From positions 36,215 through 100,214 of the forward strand of contig MNCI01015611.1 of the NCBI GenBank assembly GCA_015680685.1: 64,000 bases of DNA. The letters are read 5' to 3'. A program made the position numbers and the translations under genes. Of this stretch, positions 35,504-46,547 are shown one piece after another. Numbering within the stretch: the first letter of the stretch is position 1; each line of letters opens with the position of its first letter. Origin of the DNA: Gnetum montanum. Taxonomy: Eukaryota; Streptophyta; Gnetopsida; Gnetales; Gnetaceae. The notes beneath the pieces were generated by a model that saw nothing but the letters and a program-made list of their open reading frames with translations, made no database searches and was not told the origin of the DNA.

Positions 35504-36529
35504 TGATGAGTCATGGTCTGTTAGGACTAGTTATCGAAGCCCAGTTATCGGAGCCCTGATACAAGATATGGTTTGTTAGACCCAGTTATCAGATCCCTGA
35601 TATCAAGGATATGTTAACTAGGCAGCATATACGGGGCCCCGTATACGCAGCCCCGTCAACGCATCCACCCATGCGTCGACGCGGCCCCGTTTACGCAAAG
35701 TCTATTTCTAGCCTATAAATAAGTGGCCCTCCACCACACCTAGGCACCTTTTGTCAGTTGTAGTGAAGCTCTTGCAATTTGTTTCCATGAGAGTTAGAAT
35801 ATTCTCCCAAGTGCATGCCCGTAGTGTGATGCTTGTAATTGTACGGAACCTTTATTCGAGTGTGATGTACTTGGACACACACATGATCTTCAATAAAGAT
35901 CGAGCTTATTTCATCATTGTAACATTCACTTAGTTTTAATTATTTAATTGTTATTTCTATTTATTGTTTTCTTAGTTAATATTTCTTTATCATAATTTAC
36001 TATTCTTGTTGTTAACTGCGGAATGATTACAACTTAATCACAAGCATTTAAGTGTGGCTACTTGGTAACCAAGTAGCGTACCTAGGATCTACGCTTAGTA
36101 ATCCCAATAGTAGTCATGCACGAGGTCCAAGATGTGTACGAATGATTACGGAACAGATGCTCATTGCACTTAGGCTAGCTTAGACTTCATTTCCTACTAC
36201 TTATTAGTTTAATCAAGATTATTTTCCATTGTCTCTAGGAGTAGCACTAGTTTAGGATCACATCATACGCCTCACTCTGGACTAAACCATACGTGACAAA
36301 GCAAATACTAGTCCAAGTGGGAAGATAGCAAACTGTGATCAACGTGTAACTATCTAGATATCACAACTAGCCTGTCCATGGAGTTCGACTAGATAATGCA
36401 TGAATGCTTGTATACGCGACCTAGTTAATGTAGCTCTAATATCGGGGATCCGATAACTGGGCCTAACAAACCATATCTTGTATCAGAGTTGTGATAACTG
36501 GGCTTGACAGACCATGAATCATCACTAAT
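35499..36529 (+). mobile_element. Solo LTR with long terminal inverted repeats, in element C integrase
   Basis: The unit is 35504-36524 (1,021 bp), TGATGAGTCATGGTCTG...ATGAATCATCA, with flanks CCAAT (35499-35503) and CTAAT (36525-36529), a 5-bp TSD with one mismatch. The middle (about 35710-36400) is a normal Athila-type family LTR with CCTATAAATAAG and AATAAAGATCGAGC. Unlike the other LTRs, both outer ends carry an imperfect inverted repeat of about 118 bp containing GGTCTGT, CCCAGTTATC, TGATACAAGATATGG and GATCC. A CCCCGTATACGC/GCGTCGACGC cassette lies at 35630-35700. Confidence 0.82.
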
Positions 36530-36596
36530 GCTTAGCTAAGGACACCGCAACATATTACTTTCATAGGATGGTTCAATATTTTGAGCTACTAATGAC
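36530..36596 (+). pseudogene. Element C integrase relic, middle fragment
   Basis: 67 bases left between two insertions: CLAKDTATYYFHRMVQYFEL in frame with both neighbours. It ends in ATGAC (36592-36596), which is the target site of the Tat-type element. Confidence 0.75.
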
Positions 36597-36856
36597 TGAA
36601 ACACCGTGAAAATTACGAGTCGGCCTTAGGCAAAGATTCGCAATTCAAGCAAGAGCGTGCTCCAGCTTAGTTCCAGGACGGGTTTACGCTCTATTACGCA
36701 CGGCAGCGTGATGAGTGTAATAAGCTCCAAAATAGTCAAAGGCAGAGTCTAAAGAAGCGCAACAGTTTGACACTTTTCCTCTCGGCGCATCAATAACTTG
36801 TTTTTACGCTCGATACACAGTGGTGCGTACCATTATCATTCAAGTTGCTCATCGTT

Positions 36857-37095
36857 TTACGCTTCATTACGCACAGCTGCGTAGTAAGCGTAAGGCATAC
36901 ATTGCTTACACTTCGTCACGCGCAGCTGCGTAGCGAGCGTAAGTTGTACATTGCTTACGCTTTATCACGCGCAACTGCGTAGTGAGCGTAATTTGCATAT
37001 CGTTTTACGCTTTGTCACGCACAGCTATGTAGTGAGCGTAATTTATACATTGTTTACGCTTTGACACGCGCAACTGCGTGTTAAGCGTAAAGCAA
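36857..37095 (+). repeat. Tandem array of five palindromes in U3
   Basis: Units start near 36857, 36906, 36955, 37005 and 37054 (period 49-50 bp). Each reads TTACGCTT..TCACGC, a short centre AGCTGCGT, then AGTGAGCGTAA, so each can fold into a hairpin of about 39 nt with GCGTAA/TTACGC arms. The same array is in the 3' LTR from 52244. It lies about 250-480 bp upstream of the TATA box, where an enhancer would be expected. Confidence 0.85.
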
Positions 37096-37337
37096 CTCTG
37101 AGCTTGTTGTTTTTACACCAGATTACGCTCATACACGCAACTCAAAGCGAATGATTGTAATACAGCCTGAAAACAACTAAAGCACACTCGGCATGTGCTT
37201 ACTCTTCACACGCACAACACGCGAACAAGCGTGTTGTGCGTAGTCACAGCTTGACTTAAAAGATCATGCCAGCAAGGCCCGCAATATCCGGGATCCTCAT
37301 CATCAGGGTTGAGCCTTTCCCAGGAAGTGTCGTGGCC

Positions 37338-37343
37338 TATAAA
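37338..37343 (+). promoter_or_regulatory. TATA box of element D LTR
   Basis: TATAAA in GGCCTATAAATGCC, conserved between the two LTRs and placed about half-way along the LTR as expected for the U3/R border. Confidence 0.7.
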
Positions 37344-38057
37344 TGCCTCAGTTGACAAAGATACAAGGGTTGGCAAAAATTCGGGTTAGCAAGAAACTCA
37401 GAGAAGCAAAAAGCATATTTCTGAGCACCAGAGCACTTAGCACTTTGGAGCAGAAATACAGAGAACAACGCTTTGGCAATCGTGGACATCATCACCTTAC
37501 AGCCGAAGCAAAGTACAGTTCGATTTGAGCACCAGTGACAGGAGTAATCTTTCTGCCAAAGAGACTTTATCAATCAGACACAGTTGATGGTAGACGTCGA
37601 AGCTTGGCCTGCCTTGCATCTCAGCTTAGCCCACAAGGTAGATCGAACTTCTGTTCAGACCGTTTTGCTTGTTTTTTTATGCTTGTTTCACATCCTGTAA
37701 TCGGGGATTCCCTAGTGTAATTTCTCATACGAAATATACATTTGTGAGTCAAAGCGCAGATCTTGAAGCTACGTCTTTCTCTTTTGCCAGCCTCCTCTCA
37801 TCGTGTTTAGCATTATCGTTGTCGCAATCCGATCACATCGCTTTCCCTTTGTTTTACGGCCCCTCGAATCAGATCGCTTTCTTTTACGCACTTTACATTG
37901 TTTTACTGACCCGTAAGTCCCTGTCTGATCGACAAGACCGTTCAGGGCGCCGCAGATTCGTTTTTCCAGCATAGCCCTCGCGCGGATCCGTGGCTAAGAC
38001 TGTGTACACCAGAATATCGGTCGGTATTTCCAGCTGCCGACATTTTTTGTCGTTACA

Positions 38058-38298
38058 GTTTTCTGGCACTAGAAGGAGGGCCTTCAGGCTCCGATCCGAA
38101 TATTTCGGGTAACCCTATTAGAGATCCATACCCTAGACCATAGACGTAATACCTCTAGGGAGGTCTAAGGTTAATCGTGTGGTATAGATCGGTCGCAAGG
38201 ACGATTTCTTTGAAATCCTACAGGGTAGAAAGCCTTTTCTGCTTTTTGTTGCCAGCCATTTTCATTTGAGATCCAGTTACTCTCAATCTCATCCATCA
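38058..38298 (+). other. 5' leader of element D with PBS-like site
   Basis: Seven bases after the LTR end the plus strand reads TGGCACTAGAAGGAGG (38064-38079). Starting with TGG, the complement of a tRNA CCA end, it is the best PBS candidate; I cannot name the primer tRNA. The rest of the leader up to the first gag ATG has no ORF of note. Confidence 0.5.
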
Positions 38299-39715
38299 AT
38301 GGATTCCTTTTACTCAACCCCAACCGCCATGGTCGCCACCGATCTGGGTGTCGCATCTACCAATCCTGCAGCAGCCACAGGACCAGCGCCTGGTGCAACG
38401 GGACCTCAGGGACCCTTGCGCCGATCATTGAGGCTTCAGGGGAAAGAGCCTATCTTTACGGTCATAACCCTCGAAGAATACAATTTCATATGCATTAAGA
38501 TCCAGGCGAGGTTGGCTCTCAGCCGAGTCGAGCGGGAGGCAAAGCGAAATTTTGAGGTGCTCCATCGAGGGGGTTATGATTTTAAGCCAACGGCCTACGA
38601 CATAATCCCCTTGACCGAGCACCAACATGAAATTATGGCACAATTGGTCATGGCCAGAGGCCAGACTTCACAACCTGTGGTAGAACCCCAGCGGGAGGAA
38701 GAGGCAGAGGACGAATTCGCGGCCCTGTCGGAACACTCGTTCCATACTCTAATGCCCCACACACAAGACAATCCGTTGTTCCATTTTGACAGAGAGGCAA
38801 CCTCTCTTGACCCAGCCGTGACCACGCAAATGCACATCCCTGGCTTTCCGCTGGCCAATGCGCAGCCGTCTGGGTTGCAAATGCAACTACCGCACCGTAA
38901 CGCGGAGGCGGGTCCGTCGCAGCAGGTGCTTAGTATTCCGGCGGTGATCCCGGCGACCACCGCGTCTCATTTCATCCCTCAGGTACGAACTCACACTGTT
39001 CCGACAACTCGTTCAGTGCAAGTGTTCCCGCCCCCGCCAACTCAGCAAAATACCGTAACTGTGCCACAGCAAAACTTTGTACAATACCCTGCAACAGGTC
39101 AGTGGACCAACCCTGCTGCACAACAACACCCATCAGCGGTGTACGGTGCACAGCCCTCGGTTACACCCACGGCACAATTTTCGTAGGTGTTGCCTCGATA
39201 TACATACCATTATCCGGCACAGCAGGCAGGAGTTAATCCCTCGTCTCAGGCCGGTGGATGGTGGTCTTCGCAGGCCCCCCAGCCTGCAGGGATCCCTGCC
39301 CAAACAGTGGTTAGCCAGCCACCTCCTGCATTCCAGTTTCCTGGGGCTACCGCCCAGTCCAACCCCCTATGCCTGCTGCACAAACACCTCCGCTAACAGG
39401 TCTAGATCAAGCATTCCAGCTTATCCGGATGCTTACTGAGGAGGTGCAACACCTCAAGACCGTTGGGTCTGATACCATTCAGATCATGGACTTCTACCAA
39501 GATGATCTGATCAATCCAGCGGTCCCCATGCTGTCGTTGCCACCAGGGATGTCCCTCCCCCATTTTACCAAGTATAATGGAGAAGGAGATCCCAACACCC
39601 ATTTAGCTACCTTCAGGTCTGAATCTTTGTTGTTACAAAAGTGGCCGCACACATTAATCCGAGTCTTTGCAATGTCATTGACGGGGAAAGCTTTAGACTG
39701 GTATAGAGCTCTCCC
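38299..39715 (+). pseudogene. Element D gag, N-terminal part up to the assembly gap
   Basis: Start chosen at ATG 38299 (MDSFYSTPTAMV), the first in-frame ATG after the leader. The N-terminal 290 residues are Pro/Gln/Thr-rich and low in order. An in-frame TAG at 39184-39186 (FS*VLPRY) and a -1 frameshift in the C run at about 39363-39368 break it. In the new frame a retrotransposon-gag core is clear: LPHFTKYNGEGDPNTHLATF, then SLTGKALDWYRAL at the edge of the gap. The protein would bind genomic RNA and form the particle. CAG to TAG explains the stop; the frameshift could also be a sequencing error in the homopolymer. Confidence 0.8.
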
Positions 39716-40395
39716 NNNNNNNNNNNNNNNNNNNNNNNNNNNNNNNNNNNNNNNNNNNNNNNNNNNNNNNNNNNNNNNNNNNNNNNNNNNNNNNNNNNNN
39801 NNNNNNNNNNNNNNNNNNNNNNNNNNNNNNNNNNNNNNNNNNNNNNNNNNNNNNNNNNNNNNNNNNNNNNNNNNNNNNNNNNNNNNNNNNNNNNNNNNNN
39901 NNNNNNNNNNNNNNNNNNNNNNNNNNNNNNNNNNNNNNNNNNNNNNNNNNNNNNNNNNNNNNNNNNNNNNNNNNNNNNNNNNNNNNNNNNNNNNNNNNNN
40001 NNNNNNNNNNNNNNNNNNNNNNNNNNNNNNNNNNNNNNNNNNNNNNNNNNNNNNNNNNNNNNNNNNNNNNNNNNNNNNNNNNNNNNNNNNNNNNNNNNNN
40101 NNNNNNNNNNNNNNNNNNNNNNNNNNNNNNNNNNNNNNNNNNNNNNNNNNNNNNNNNNNNNNNNNNNNNNNNNNNNNNNNNNNNNNNNNNNNNNNNNNNN
40201 NNNNNNNNNNNNNNNNNNNNNNNNNNNNNNNNNNNNNNNNNNNNNNNNNNNNNNNNNNNNNNNNNNNNNNNNNNNNNNNNNNNNNNNNNNNNNNNNNNNN
40301 NNNNNNNNNNNNNNNNNNNNNNNNNNNNNNNNNNNNNNNNNNNNNNNNNNNNNNNNNNNNNNNNNNNNNNNNNNNNNNNNNNNNNNNNNNNNNNN
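39716..40395. other. Assembly gap (680 N)
   Basis: Run of N within gag. The C-terminal part of the gag core is hidden here. Long frames spanning it are artefacts. Confidence 0.99.
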
Positions 40396-41877
40396 TTGAA
40401 CACAAATTACGATCCTTATACAATCACTGTGGTGAGTACGGACGGTGAGCGTCAGGTACCGCCAAAACAACCCTTCGTTTTGCGTGTGCCCGCCAGCTCA
40501 ACAAAGGGGCCTACTACTTCTTTGGCAACTACTGGGGTCTCACGGCCACCCTTTATCATACGGGCACCTTCCCAAGTGCGCCCTCAGTCGCGCGACAGTA
40601 CACAAGCTGCGGGTTCATCCGCGCCCATGCCGAGAGCGCCCTTCATTATTAGAGCGCCAAAACCACAGGCTGCCCCTCTCACGCAGGGGCAGACCTCTAG
40701 CCATAGCCATCAGTCATCCCCTCCTCGGCGTAGGGAGGAGAACACAGCAGTTAACGCAGCAAAAGGCCACTCTACGTTCCGCTTCCCTAAGCCCAAGCCC
40801 TTGGCCTCTGTGCCTATGTCTATGCCTCAGAAGCATGCCAAAGGCACGGAAACGCAGCCACCTTCTCTTGGTAGGAAGAAGAACAACCTCTCTGCTGACA
40901 CCGCTCCGCCTCGAGAGATCCGTCTCTTGGGCCGAATGGAGGAAGATAAGGGGGATAAACCACCCTGCCGAGAGAAGGACCTCCTCGATGCGTTCACGCA
41001 GGTCAAACAAGCTCTCAAGCAAAAGAATACAACGCTGAGCTTGTACGACCTCTTGATGACTTCTCGAGAACATCGTGAGGCTATGGTACGCATGTTGACA
41101 TCCATATCAGTGGATGCCAGCTTGCCGGCGGAAGAGGAAGCGATACATGCTATCATGTTTCCTTCTGACGCTGAACCACCTAAGCCTACCTCGCTGACCT
41201 TCCTAGACGAGTCTGTCAAAGACGATCTGGAGAAAGGTCAAGTAACGACTGAGCCCATGTTCATCACCATTCAGGTCGGCCAGTACCGGATCCGGAGGGT
41301 GCACGTCGATGACGGTGCAGCTACCAACGTCGTTCCCTATTCCATCATGGATAGGTTGGGATTGGTCGACCAGATTACTCCCACGACAACAGCTTGCGTG
41401 AAATCGTTCAACGGAGCACGGGTTCAAGTCAAGGGGACGGTGCGTATTGAGTTTGTGGCAGGGAATCAATTCCCAACGGAAGCCACGTTCTTAGTCGTTG
41501 AGGAGATGCCCAGCTTCAACCTGATCTTACCGAGGTCATGGTTAGCCCAGCTGAGGGTGGTCTCGTCGCCGATCCATCAGGAGATACACCTACCCTACGC
41601 CGGAGGGGAGGTTGTCATACGCGGCGACGAGGTCACCCCCAGGACCATTAACAATATCGAAGAAGAATGAGGTTCGGAGATCGAAACGGCTGACGATCAG
41701 TCCCATCTCCAAGCCCCTGAACAAGACAACAACAAAGACAATGGAGACAATGGTCTCGCCTGGGCCGACCTGCCATTTCCGGATGACAGCGTAGAGGAGT
41801 CAAACCCCAAACCTCCCCGCCCTTACGCAGCGCTCAACGTGAAGGCCATTAAGAAACAATTGCGTATCGATGGCTGA
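40396..41877 (+). pseudogene. Element D gag C-terminus and aspartic protease
   Basis: Open from the gap to TGA 41668-41670, then open again in frame to TGA 41875-41877. After the gap come three imperfect repeats of PFVLRVP/PFIIRAP (40470-40660), a basic Pro-rich stretch, and a helical acidic segment (40975-41170). The retropepsin starts at about 41250: VHVDDGAATNVVPYSIMDRL at 41300-41360, with DDGA at the place of the catalytic DT/SG, and FNLILPRSWL near 41515, where the family has LGRxWL. The 69 codons after the first TGA keep protein-like character, so that stop is probably a later mutation. Confidence 0.82.
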
Positions 41878-42067
41878 AAAATGATCTTCTGTGTATAGCA
41901 CTATTCACGTGTAAGTTAGCATACTCCCCGTTTGGTAGCTTTTTTGTTTGCTTTCAATACATTTTTACGCTACGTCTGTTTTATCTGTGTTTACGCTTGG
42001 TATTTTCTTGCATGTTAGCTATGCTCATTCCTTTACGCATTTATCCAGGATTACATTTACACAAGTT

Positions 42068-42255
42068 CTCTTGGCCCGCAACGGCCTTAAACTAGTTATT
42101 TTTTACGCTCTTGGCCCGCAACGGCCTTAAACTAATTATTTTTTACGCTCTTGGCCCGCAACGGCCTTAAACTAGTTATTTTTACGCTCTGGGCCCGCAA
42201 CGGCCTTAAACTAGTTATTTTTACGCTTTGGGCCTGCAACAGCCTTAAACTAAGA
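42068..42255 (+). repeat. Five tandem copies of a 40-bp repeat
   Basis: Units of 39-40 bp, each containing TTGGCCCGCAACGGCCTTAA, then CTAGTTATTTTTTACG. The second to fifth units start near 42107, 42147, 42186 and 42226, the last being the most diverged. They lie just past the 3' end of the antisense gene and within the candidate sense intron. Directly abutting units without spacers rule out a CRISPR array. Confidence 0.9.
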
Positions 42256-42372
42256 CCTATGCTCCATTATCATTACATTTGCAAAAAAAAATGATAAGCA
42301 GTTAACATTCAATCAAGTTTTATAACATTTGCAAGTCATTTGTGACATGATATTACACCAACATTAACAAAA

Positions 42373-45300
42373 TCATGCATTTCCCCTGCTGCCACTGTCA
42401 CCAGTGTCCTTCAACTCTAGATCCAGTCCCAAAAGGTCGTCCTCCAGTGGGCCATCGTTTCTGGGAATTACCCCTTCATGAAAGATTGCTCCCTCATGAG
42501 GCTCTCATTCTGGCATTGGCTCCATAGGAGGACGCCCTTCATCACTTCGTTCCACTTCCGCTTCCACTGTTTCCTTTCCCAGCCCTTCAGCTGGCGTACC
42601 TTCTCTACCTCCTTCCGATACCTAGGCCAAAGAACATAAAAACAATTAGAATAAACAACGCTAGTCAGGAAATTTGCCGGCTAAGTCATGCGTAAACTTA
42701 CTCGCGACGGCCCTGCTTCTACAGCAAAGGGAAGCTTGTCCAAGCCGGTCCACAGACGCTGCATGATTTCGTCCTCTGTTAGGTCTTGCCACACATCCTC
42801 GCCCGAAGCTGTCCCAGCTTTCACCTTCCCTTTCTCCACGCTACTCCAAGAGGGAGGATCTGGGAAGAAGGTAGGGATTGAAGCTTGATTCCCAGGGAAG
42901 ACCATTGCTCTCTCTGGAGATGCAGTTACGGTCACCTGCTCCTCAAACTTCTTGAACGCTTCGAACGCTCCGATGGTGTCCACGAAGACCTCTAAGGATC
43001 GAGCTTTAACAGCGGAATTGTGGTAGCGTTTTCTGTAGGCGGCGCTTTCCCTTTTGTATACGTGCTTGTGGTCCTTCTCTTTCTGTCCCCGTTCTTGCAC
43101 GCCTACGCAGTAGTCCCTCCAGTCTCGACTTTTCTGAGCTAGGAGCTCTATTTGCATCCTTTACTCTACTAACGCTCGACTGGTCTGTATGCTATTTTTG
43201 ACGACTGTCCAATAACGGGAGTGATCAATAACAGCAGTACGCCAGTCTTCGTCCCCTGTCACTCGAGCCTCTAGGAACTCGTACCGCGCCCTCAGGTCCT
43301 CGACTTCCTTAGTCAAGGATTCAACCCTCTCTTCTGACCGCTGCAACTTCTTCCATAGGTTTTCATTCACTTTTCTACTTTCCCATGCGGAGCGTGTCGA
43401 GCATAACGCACATTTACGCATCTCCTCATAAATGTGGCGTGGCACGACTGCCCCATCAGGTGGGGGCTCCGCTGTGCCCAGATCAATGGGCTCCGCGGGA
43501 TCCCATCGGAGGTGAGCTCCTGACAGAAAATAAGCATCAATATGGATGCCACATTATCAAGACATTATGTTGTACCTTCGTTAACTTACCAGCGCCAGGT
43601 TCAATGCGTTCCAGACGCGCGATCATATCGCTGACGACACCTTCCATGAAGGCAAACTTATCGGGGAAGTCTCTCCACCTTTCGCTAACAGTAGCAGACG
43701 CTGAGGCTTCTCCTTCTCCTACAGCATAAATCAGGTTAGACATTACCCTTATTAACACATTCTTTCGCATACGCTAACACACTCATTACCTCTTCCGGTG
43801 ACAGTGGCGACCTCGTCGACATCCTCTGTATGTCTTTCTCTTTCACGCACCGAAGTCTGCGCGTCACTGGTTCCAGTCGCGGGGGCCTCCTCAAGTGCCC
43901 GGGTAGGTACGCAGCTCCCGCTAGCGGCCGGGGCCGCCTCACACCCTGGAGCCTGCACACGGCGTGTATTAACAGTTGAGGCCTCTTCTTCCAAAATTGA
44001 GGTCCCCTCCCCACGGCTTAGTACCAGCGCCCCTGTCGCAGGGGTCAATTGCCCTGACATTTTTGTTGTTTATACTACCATATGTCAGCATATATAGTTT
44101 CAAACCATCTAAGTGAAACATTGCGTATACAGAAGTGAAACATTGCGTATACAGACTATTCACACTTACCAGGCGGAGGCTTAGTCCGCTGCACCGTGAG
44201 CCCAACGGTGTGGCCTGCCTCGCCTCCAGGGGCCTCAGCCAGGCGGAGCCTCTTCCGCTGTGCTGTCGGCTCCACGATTTCCTCCGCCAAGCGCTTCCCC
44301 CGCGAGGCACCGCCGGTGTAGGTAGGCATTATCCCGCCTACACTGTCGAGACCTCGCACTCGGGGTGCTGTCATGCCTTTAGTTGTCACAGACATCGACT
44401 CTCCGATCCATTCTGGCGGATCCTACCCACAGGTAGTGCTAAGGATGTGGGCAATCCAAGGTTTGGATAGTTGGTCTCGGTTTTGCTATACCCAGACCCC
44501 ATTCCTTTGAACGACCAGATACTCAGAAAACCACCGAAGGACAGCTATGAAAAAGGCATGGTGCACATTGAAGCGGGACTCAAGCTTCTCGCGAAGCTTG
44601 ACCATTTCACTGTGCAACCCCTTGGCGAGATGGCTTCCCCAATCAAACCAGGCTCCCTCCTCCAGAACCTCTCGCATAATACGCGTCTGTTCTACCGAAA
44701 AGAACCTCGCCTATGAGAGAGTCTTGGGAAAGGTCCAGGCCCGAAAAAGGGGATAAAGCGTCTTGGCAGTCCTCAGCTCGAATTGCTCACAAGGAAACCC
44801 TTTGGTCTCCTTAGGGATTCTTGCCCACTCCTGCAGAAACTCCTCCACTCTGACGCTCCTCTTGGTCTTCACTTTTACGGGAAGGCCGCTGGAGGGAATG
44901 CCAAACAGGTCCGAGAAGAGCTGAGCGTTGATATCGAAGTTTACACGCACGTTATGCACGCGCGTGCTGAAATGATCTGCCTTCTCACTGAAGGAGTTAA
45001 CCAAGCCTATCATCTCGCTGGCAGGGACATCAGGAGTTGCAGCCAAAAACAGGTGTATTAGCCCTGCGGCCTGGATCTTGGTGACCACTGCAACTGGGGC
45101 CGCCGAGTGGCTGAGCCAACGCTGTGCTTCCTTGATGTCCCCGTAACGAAAGAGGACATCTCTCGCCTCGCGGCCGGAAATCGTAAGGGTAATCTCCCAG
45201 GATTCCCTGACTGCAAGTAAAACATGAAAGTCAAAAACGCAAGTCAAAATGGAAATATTATTGTAATACGCATAACTCATAACTACGCTCATAACATTAA

Positions 45301-46547
45301 AACACGCGGCTGCCTCACCGGGGCCAAACGGCAATGGAAATTGTGGAAGCTCCCTCTCCACATCCTCGACACTGAGGGGCGGATCCAGGGTCCAGTCCTC
45401 GTGCAGCCACCCGAGCTCCTGACAATTCTTGAAAGACTGCTCATAGCAGGTGTGGTACTCACACATTTCGTGGCCGATTTGCCCGATAACACCGGCACGA
45501 ACGTTGTTAGTCGCGGTAAACACCTTTATTGCCATTTTAGCCCAGGCCAGCGTATCGCCATCGCCGATTAGCTGGTTGTCACGTATAAAAAACCTGTACC
45601 ATACATCGTAAGCTTAATCTACACTCTACATCTAGACTTCTCTTACATCAAAAACAGACATTGTAACATATAAAGACAATACAGCTAGCCAGATCTGCTT
45701 ACCCACCTGCGTAGTACACCGTGCCTTGAGGGTTCTGGAAGTACATTGACACATGGCGAGCCACGAACAACGTGTTGTATGTGTGATAACAGTTGAAGCG
45801 GGCCATATTCCAAACCCAGTGCAAGCTCCTTAGACCCCGGGAGCTGAGCACTTGGTCCTCGGAATAGCCCGTCTCAATGGCTCCGTCCGTCAGGTAAGCT
45901 AGAATCCCCTGCGAAGACCCCAGCAATAGGTGCTCTAAAATAGCACCAGCAACATCTCCGGCTACATTGGACCAAATAATGATGCTGAAGTTGCGCAGCA
46001 AAAACTGCAGGAATTCCAGCGCCCCTTTTCGGAACCAAATGACCTTCCCCTGCACTCTGGTGTGAGGGGGAGGAACATTTGGGACGATAGGGTTCACCCA
46101 GCATAAAACCCCAATGATGTCCAGCATAATCAGGACGGGCTTCAGCGCGATGCTGTAGGCAAAAGCCAAGACTCATTAACACCTACATCTACATTTGCAT
46201 AACTAAAACAGAATTCGTAAAATGCAACCAGGCCGAAAATTGCCCAAACCCTTGCAACAATGCAAGGTTTATCTCTGACAACGGCAACGAACGCAACCTC
46301 ACCAAAACCCTCGCATTAACCCGAGGTTCGTAATTTCGACATTCGCATTCACGCAAAAGACATTCCAAAGCAAAAAAAAAACAAAATAGACATATAGAAC
46401 AAGCGTAAGCACAAGAAGAATGACCTACCGGTTAAGAGGCGTCGGGTCGCAAACATCGATCAGCGCCTGCGAGACACGGTTCAAACTTGCCTGCACCTCG
46501 TCGATTTTAGCCAGTCTTGCATTCTTCTCCTTCGCCTTCGGTGCCAT
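42373..46547 (-). pseudogene. Antisense eight-exon gene nested in element D
   Basis: Read on the minus strand from ATG 46547. Exons: 46547-46429, 46152-45703, 45593-45319, 45210-44170, 44053-43790, 43718-43590, 43519-42702, 42621-42373. All seven introns (276, 109, 108, 116, 71, 70 and 80 bp) are GT-AG, several with GTAAGT donors, and the frame is kept at every junction; the exons total 3,345 nt, 1,114 codons plus TGA. Five nonsense codons break it: TAG 44713, TAG 44488, TAG 44425, TAA 43163, TGA 42507. Residues about 45-275 resemble the NIF/FCP1 HAD fold. Exon 4 has a helical region (FDINAQLFSDLFGIP; IMREVLEEGAWFDWG) recalling plant transposon ORF and mobile domains, and a basic GKRL...QRKRLR cluster that may be a nuclear signal. 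Exon 7 has a coiled coil (about 43420-43270). Function unknown. Confidence 0.8.
45319..46152 (-). other. NIF/FCP1-like HAD domain of the antisense gene (exons 2-3)
   Basis: KPVLIMLDIIGVLCW at the start of exon 2 matches the first HAD motif of plant NIF-domain proteins (LLVLDLNGLL type). KGALEFLQFLLRNFSIIIWSN matches the RPFCDEFLRFCFERFEVGVWSS block, with Ser kept as motif II. NTLFVARHVSMYFQNPQGTV, late in exon 2, matches NTLLLDDSPYKAL.NPPHTA. Homology-like sequence continues across intron 2 (NQLIGDGDTLAWAK). The second Asp of motif I is Ile and the DD of the last motif is missing, so phosphatase activity is unlikely. Compared with family patterns from memory, not by search. Confidence 0.6.

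Larger units (their letters stand above)
36597..38057 (+). repeat. 5' LTR of element D
   Basis: 1,461 bp, TGAAACACCG...GTCGTTACA. U3 holds a five-unit palindrome array (36857-37095). TATAAA at 37338-37343 in a GGCCTATAAATGCC context is the likely promoter and is kept in the 3' LTR (52725-52730). Short frames within the LTR (for example 37669-37974) show no protein similarity that I know of. Confidence 0.95.

Noticed and set aside
37669-37974. 101-codon frame in the element D LTR
   Set aside because: It crosses the U3-R-U5 part of an LTR, is disrupted in the other LTR and shows no motif.
38595-38960. 121-codon minus-strand frame opposite gag, Cys/Ser-rich
   Set aside because: Mirror of the gag coding strand; no splice or domain support, unlike the antisense gene at 42373-46547.
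39494-40470. Long open frames of 236-359 codons on both strands
   Set aside because: They span 680 N bases; only the short flanks are real sequence.
40445-41038. 197-codon plus-strand frame overlapping the gag-protease ORF
   Set aside because: Arg/Leu/Ser-rich out-of-frame reading of the real gag-protease frame.
42068-42255. CRISPR-like array
   Set aside because: Repeats of 39-40 bp abut without unique spacers and lie in a plant retrotransposon.
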